Shown here in pieces: positions 23,465 through 24,311 of a stretch of 24,311 nucleotides of DNA. This stretch comes from Acidobacteriota bacterium (GTDB lineage: Bacteria; Acidobacteriota; Terriglobia; Terriglobales; Acidobacteriaceae): positions 1-24,311 of the forward strand of contig JAJXZK010000304.1 in assembly GCA_021780095.1 (NCBI GenBank). The letters are read 5' to 3'. Each line of letters starts with the position of its first letter. Position 1 is the stretch's first letter. Position numbers and translations under genes: made by a program. Below the pieces are notes generated by a model, which was not told the DNA's origin, did not search any database, and saw only the letters and a program-made list of their open reading frames with translations.

Positions 23465-24311
23465 TGTCGAAGCCCCTCATTGCGAGCCGTCCGCTTCCAT
23501 CGCGAGGGTGTATCTGGATTTCTGCCGTTATCGGTGGACGCAGACCCGGGATTTTCCGCCACCCCCGAGCCCTCCTTCTGATGAAAGATCGACGCGGCAA
23601 TTACCGCAGCCTGCTCTCGCATCGCCTGACGTTCGGGGTCTCCCTTTTCCGCCTTCATCCGAAATTTGGTCAACAATGGCTCCAGGTAACTGATGTCGAA
23701 CTTGCCTTTGCGAAAATCCGAGTCTCGCAGAATGCGACGAAATAAACGGACATTGGTTGCGATGCCGCCGACGTGGTACTCGCACAAGGCGCGCAACATG
23801 CGTTCAATCGCCATGTCGCGCGTGGAACCGAACGCAATCAACTTGGAAATCATCGGATCGTATTCCAGTGGCACCGTCCAACCTTCATACACCCCACAGT
23901 CTTCGCGAATCCCCGGCCCAGACGCCTGCCGGAATCGGGTGATCTTTCCCGGAGACGGAAGAAAATCCTTCTCTGGATCTTCGGCATAGATGCGGCACTC
24001 GAGGGCATGTCCGCGAAGTTGAATATCCTGCTGGGTGAAAGGCAGCGGCGCACCTTCGGCAATCCGAATCTGCAGATGCACCAGGTCAATCCCGGTCACA
24101 AATTCCGTTACCGGATGGTCGGCGGACAATCGCGGGTTCATTTCAAGGAAGTAGAATTTGCGCTTCGAATCCAGCAGGAACTCAACGGTCCCCACATTCG
24201 TATATCCAGCTGCTTCAACCAGGCGGATTGCTGCCTCGCCCATCCGCGTTCTCAACTCCTCATCCACTGTGGGCGACGGCGCTTCTTCAATGATCTTCTG
24301 GCGGCGTCGCT
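23461..24311 (-). CDS. Biotin carboxylase subunit of an acyl-CoA carboxylase (partial, C-terminal part)
   Basis: About 283 residues of an ATP-grasp biotin carboxylase, cut at the window edge on its 5' side. The frame begins RRRQKIIEEAPSPTVDEELR, an ATP-grasp region typical of the family, and continues with YTNVGTVEFLLDSKRKFYF, EMNPRL, HPVTEFVTGIDLVHLQIRIA, GHALECRIYAEDPEKDFLPS (normally near GHAIECRINAED) and YDPMISKLIAFG. Glu and Asn of EMNPR, which bind metal, are kept. The next residues read SADH where the family has QVEH, altering the bicarbonate-binding loop. The C-terminal tail after about residue 225 is Ala/Gly/Ser-rich and extended beyond the usual domain end. It is coupled by ATGA to the BCCP gene, so the pair supplies the alpha half of an acyl-CoA carboxylase. 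Confidence 0.88.
   Translation of the reverse strand, partial: RRRQKIIEEAPSPTVDEELRTRMGEAAIRLVEAAGYTNVGTVEFLLDSKRKFYFLEMNPRLSADHPVTEFVTGIDLVHLQIRIAEGAPLPFTQQDIQLRGHALECRIYAEDPEKDFLPSPGKITRFRQASGPGIREDCGVYEGWTVPLEYDPMISKLIAFGSTRDMAIERMLRALCEYHVGGIATNVRLFRRILRDSDFRKGKFDISYLEPLLTKFRMKAEKGDPERQAMREQAAVIAASIFHQKEGSGVAENPGSASTDNGRNPDTPSRWKRTARNEGLRQ

Overview
The window looks like a chromosomal segment of a GC-rich, Gram-negative, diderm bacterium. LptD, periplasmic folding factors and several predicted lipoproteins imply an outer membrane. The gene set, the use of GTG/TTG starts and the hairpin-rich intergenic repeats fit Acidobacteriota (Terriglobia-like). That assignment is inference; there is no rRNA or marker gene here to prove it. 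I saw no tRNA, rRNA, CRISPR array, IS element or phage gene.

Layout. (a) 1-3099 is loosely packed: a cut-off gene start (1-86), a hairpin repeat, the decayed 3' end of an exported alpha/beta hydrolase (277-410), a secreted GH114-like glycosidase (653-1549), a VapC/PIN toxin remnant, a membrane-anchored protein with two lipocalin-like repeats (1956-2621), and a signal-peptide ORF that runs into repeat-like DNA. (b) 3100-5952, minus strand: an exported homoserine-acetyltransferase-like hydrolase, a lipoprotein MsrA, and a Tat-type class A beta-lactamase with CTX-M-like motifs. (c) 6422-9643: a thiamine-phosphate-synthase-like gene, divergent from an operon of soluble transhydrogenase (sthA) and a ROK protein with degraded kinase motifs. 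(d) 9653-11311: a membrane diguanylate cyclase converging on the ROK gene. (e) 11665-16090, minus strand: two tandem XynE-like SGNH esterases and an RDD membrane protein with a very long low-complexity N-terminus. (f) 16394-21615, plus strand: lptD, a DsbA/DsbG-like thioredoxin lipoprotein and a SurA-like parvulin lipoprotein, closed by a strong intrinsic terminator. (g) 21885-22871: an exported two-domain VOC protein. (h) 22964-24311, minus strand: biotin carrier protein and biotin carboxylase of an acyl-CoA carboxylase, translationally coupled and cut by the window edge.

How genes work together. The best-supported functional unit is lptD-thioredoxin-surA. LptD carries the single upstream Cys and the late Cys-Cys pair expected for disulfide-dependent maturation, and the two next genes encode a periplasmic thiol redox protein and an outer-membrane-protein chaperone. 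The sthA-ROK pair (3 nt apart) and the biotin carboxylase-BCCP pair (ATGA overlap) are clear operons. The other neighbourhoods look like independent genes for cell-envelope and polysaccharide work, redox repair and signalling.
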